Shown piece after piece: positions 62,070 through 64,000 of a DNA stretch of 64,000 nt. A model generated the notes under the pieces. It saw nothing but the letters and a program-made list of their open reading frames with translations. It ran no database searches and was not told where the DNA came from. Each line of letters begins with the position of its first letter. The first letter of the stretch is position 1. This DNA comes from SIAQ01 sp964484265 (GTDB taxonomy: Bacteria > Planctomycetota > Planctomycetia > Gemmatales > Gemmataceae): positions 1 to 64,000 of the forward strand of contig CAZAFH010000030.1 of NCBI GenBank assembly GCA_964484265.1, written 5' to 3'. The translations under genes and the position numbers were made by a program.

Positions 62070-64000
62070 TCAATCGACGAAGATAAACTCGTTCGCGTTG
62101 AACAATAATCGGCACGCGTTCGCCAGGCCGTGGCGCTGGATGTAAGCGCTCATTGCCGCGATTTCGCGCTCGGTCGGCGCTCTTCCGAATGCCAAACGAT
62201 ACGCTGCCGCCACCTGAGCCTGCGGCGTCTTTGCCTCACCCTTGACGCGTTCGGCAAAGAACTCGGCCTGCTTGACCATGAACGGATTGTTCAGAAGCGT
62301 CAGCGCTTGCAGCGCGGTCATCGTCGTATTGCGCGTCGGCACATTGATATTCGGATCGGCACAGTCAAGCGCTTCCAGAAACGGGTTCGGCACGCTGCGC
62401 ACCACGAAGCGGTAGATCGTCCGCCGCCATGATTCGGGGCGGTTGATGAAGTTCACGTCGAGGTGATCGTACACGGGCGAGTGATCCTCCTTGAACCGGA
62501 AGAGTTCGAATCCGGGGCCGTACATCGTGTAATCCATTTTGCCGCTGATCGCCAACACGCTGTCGCGCACCGACTCGGCATCGAGGCGTTGGCGGTTCAT
62601 GCACCAGAGATAGCGATTGTCAGCGTCGATCTTGGCGTTGTCGGCATCGTACGTCGATGCTTGCCGATACGTCGCGCTCAAGAGAATCTTGCGGTGTAGT
62701 TTTTTGAACGAGTCGGCGCCGCGAAATTCGCTCGCCAGCCAATCGAGCAATTCGGGGTGGCTGGGTTTATTGCCATTGCGGCCAAAATCGCTCGGTGTGT
62801 CAACGATGCCCTTGCCAAAGTGATACTGCCAAACGCGATTGGCGATGCTCCGCCAGGTAAGAACATTGGCATCGTCGGCGATCCAGTCGGCCAGGGCGGC
62901 GCGGTTCGCGCCTTCGCCGTCGATTCCCTTCCGCTCGCGCATTGCCGAGAAATCGGGGTTCAGCCCATTGAGCACGCGAAGAGCGCCCGGTTGCACGAGG
63001 ACGCCCTTTCGTTCGACATCGCCGCGCGTGAGCACGTGGATGGGCCGAGGTGTGATCGGCTTGACGGCGTAGACCTTCATCGAGTCCTTGAGCGATGCGA
63101 GCTGAGCGTTGGCGATTTCTAGCTCTTTGGCTAAATGCGTTCTTTCGCCGCGAGTATCGGAATCGATCAACGCTTCAAAGATTCTGTTTCGTTCGATCTC
63201 GTCCCGGCGCAATCGCGCTTCGAGGGCCAACCGGGTGTGAGCGTTGGCGCTGGGTACGAGTTGGGCTCGGCTCGTGAAGTCATCCACGAGGTGGCGCGTG
63301 CTCCAGCGCCCGGCTTCGATCGAGTCGAGGGCCGACACGCTGGCGCCGAGGGCGACATTCTTGGCGTTGGCGGCGTAGACTTGCAGTTCCGCTAGTGCGA
63401 AGACGTAATCGTTGTTCCGCTTCCAGAGACGATTGGCCGTCACTCGGACGTAGCGCGCCCGTTTGCCAACGATGATCGCTACGGGTTGATCGCCCGGATT
63501 GGCGACGTCGGCTTGCGTGTGGTCGGCGATGGTTTCGGCCTGCGCGAAATTCGCGTCGTTGCTCAGCGTGATCTTGTAGCGCAGTGGAAATCCGAAGCCG
63601 GGCGAATCGCGGAAATCGGTTGGCCGAGCGGGCAGCAGGCGAATCGCCGTGATGTCGGTGGGTGTTCCCAGGTCGATCTGCACCCACTTGATCGCGTCGG
63701 CACTTTTCGAAATTCCACTGTGGTATCCGTTGGTCTTGCTGAATGAATCGGGTAACACAACAGGCATTCGTGTAAGCAGATGCCGCATCGAGCCAATCGA
63801 GGCGTCGAGTTTGGTCAGTTCCGGCGATACGATGCCAGCGATTTTTTTCGTGAGCGCGTCAAGCTTCGTCTGAGTGGCCTGGCGTTTCGCTTCGAGGGTC
63901 GTCCTCAGTTTATCGGCTTCCTTGGATGCGATCGCGCGATCGCCTCGCTCGACGCCCGCGAACACGGCCTGGAGTTGGTAATACTCCTTCGTGGAAATCG
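62070..64000 (-). CDS. DUF1549/DUF1553 protein with inserted F5/8-type C domain, N-terminus outside window
   Basis: The frame is open to the window edge. The first visible residues (ISTKEYYQLQAVFAGVERGDR) are the end of a DUF1549 domain, so the cytochrome-c part lies beyond 64000. A helical segment (TLEAKRQATQTKLDALTKKIAG) follows. A discoidin-like F5/8 type C domain comes next (KWVQIDLGTPTDITAIRLLPA ... RYVRVTANRLWKRNNDYVFALAELQVYA), probably sugar-binding. DUF1553 ends the protein (WRSIANRVWQYHFGKGIVDTPSDFG, RNTTMTALQALTLLNNPFMVKQAEFF). Compared with the gene at 15143 it has this extra domain. No DUF1501 gene follows; a solo repeat lies just after its stop. Confidence 0.9.
   Translation of the reverse strand, partial: ISTKEYYQLQAVFAGVERGDRAIASKEADKLRTTLEAKRQATQTKLDALTKKIAGIVSPELTKLDASIGSMRHLLTRMPVVLPDSFSKTNGYHSGISKSADAIKWVQIDLGTPTDITAIRLLPARPTDFRDSPGFGFPLRYKITLSNDANFAQAETIADHTQADVANPGDQPVAIIVGKRARYVRVTANRLWKRNNDYVFALAELQVYAANAKNVALGASVSALDSIEAGRWSTRHLVDDFTSRAQLVPSANAHTRLALEARLRRDEIERNRIFEALIDSDTRGERTHLAKELEIANAQLASLKDSMKVYAVKPITPRPIHVLTRGDVERKGVLVQPGALRVLNGLNPDFSAMRERKGIDGEGANRAALADWIADDANVLTWRSIANRVWQYHFGKGIVDTPSDFGRNGNKPSHPELLDWLASEFRGADSFKKLHRKILLSATYRQASTYDADNAKIDADNRYLWCMNRQRLDAESVRDSVLAISGKMDYTMYGPGFELFRFKEDHSPVYDHLDVNFINRPESWRRTIYRFVVRSVPNPFLEALDCADPNINVPTRNTTMTALQALTLLNNPFMVKQAEFFAERVKGEAKTPQAQVAAAYRLAFGRAPTEREIAAMSAYIQRHGLANACRLLFNANEFIFVD

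Overview
The window looks like about 64 kb of chromosome from a planctomycete, probably Gemmatales-like, with GC content near 60%. The assignment rests on gene families that are characteristic of or strongly enriched in that phylum. These are planctomycete cytochrome-c DUF1549/DUF1553 proteins, three Tat-exported DUF1501 proteins, a DUF1559 prepilin-type protein with an H-x(n)-DG motif, a DUF1080 sugar hydrolase, several PQQ-like beta-propeller proteins and a transmembrane Ser/Thr kinase. lpxA indicates lipid A synthesis. I found no tRNA, rRNA or CRISPR array.

Layout. 1-1.6 kb: decayed DNA with the N-terminal stub of an IS110-type transposase and one unknown gene. 1.6-5.6 kb: an MMPL/RND exporter divergent from a tryptophanase. 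5.7-13.7 kb, minus strand: a co-directional block prkA - PD-(D/E)XK-like gene - small gene - DUF444 (yeaH) - DUF29 - spoVR - small gene. It is held together by 1-nt gaps or by 4-nt and 38-nt overlaps. spoVR carries a complete 401-residue homing-type intein in its conserved MNEGWA segment. 14.2-24.5 kb: two small genes, a DUF1549/1553 - DUF1501 pair, DUF1080, two unknown membrane-associated genes and two more DUF1501 genes. 24.5-25.3 kb: a VapBC-like pair with a MerR/excisionase-type HTH protein. 25.4-30.5 kb: nitrilase - DUF4838 - esterase, probably one transcript. 31.1-39.9 kb, minus strand: a PPDK/Rph-like hybrid phosphotransferase, a membrane PQQ-like protein, and a PQQ-like protein translationally coupled to a two-fold iron-type ABC permease. 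40-47.5 kb: tadA, cvpA, a ThuA protein, a MobA-like nucleotidyltransferase, lpxA, rimO and a TPR protein. 48-52.9 kb: an eRF1-like small protein, an MFS gene broken at a T7 run, a split ThDP decarboxylase resembling ComD/ComE, a MarR regulator and a HAD phosphatase. 53-64 kb: an RluA-type pseudouridine synthase, a CPBP protease, a YiiX-like hydrolase, a lipoprotein, the DUF1559 protein, two PQQ-like paralogues, the kinase and the truncated C-terminal part of a second DUF1549/1553 protein.

How the genes work together. The prkA/DUF444/spoVR block is the conserved bacterial stress and starvation module, here with four extra genes. The DUF1549/1553, DUF1501 and DUF1080 genes and the nitrilase - DUF4838 - esterase run fit the exported carbohydrate and cell-surface biology of planctomycetes. 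rimO, tadA, rluA and the eRF1-like gene concern translation.

The most unusual non-coding signal is a set of at least eight unrelated intergenic palindrome families. Many are inverted pairs placed between convergent genes, like bidirectional terminators. One family instead sits just upstream of start codons, and one repeat supplies the stop codon of the rluA-like gene.
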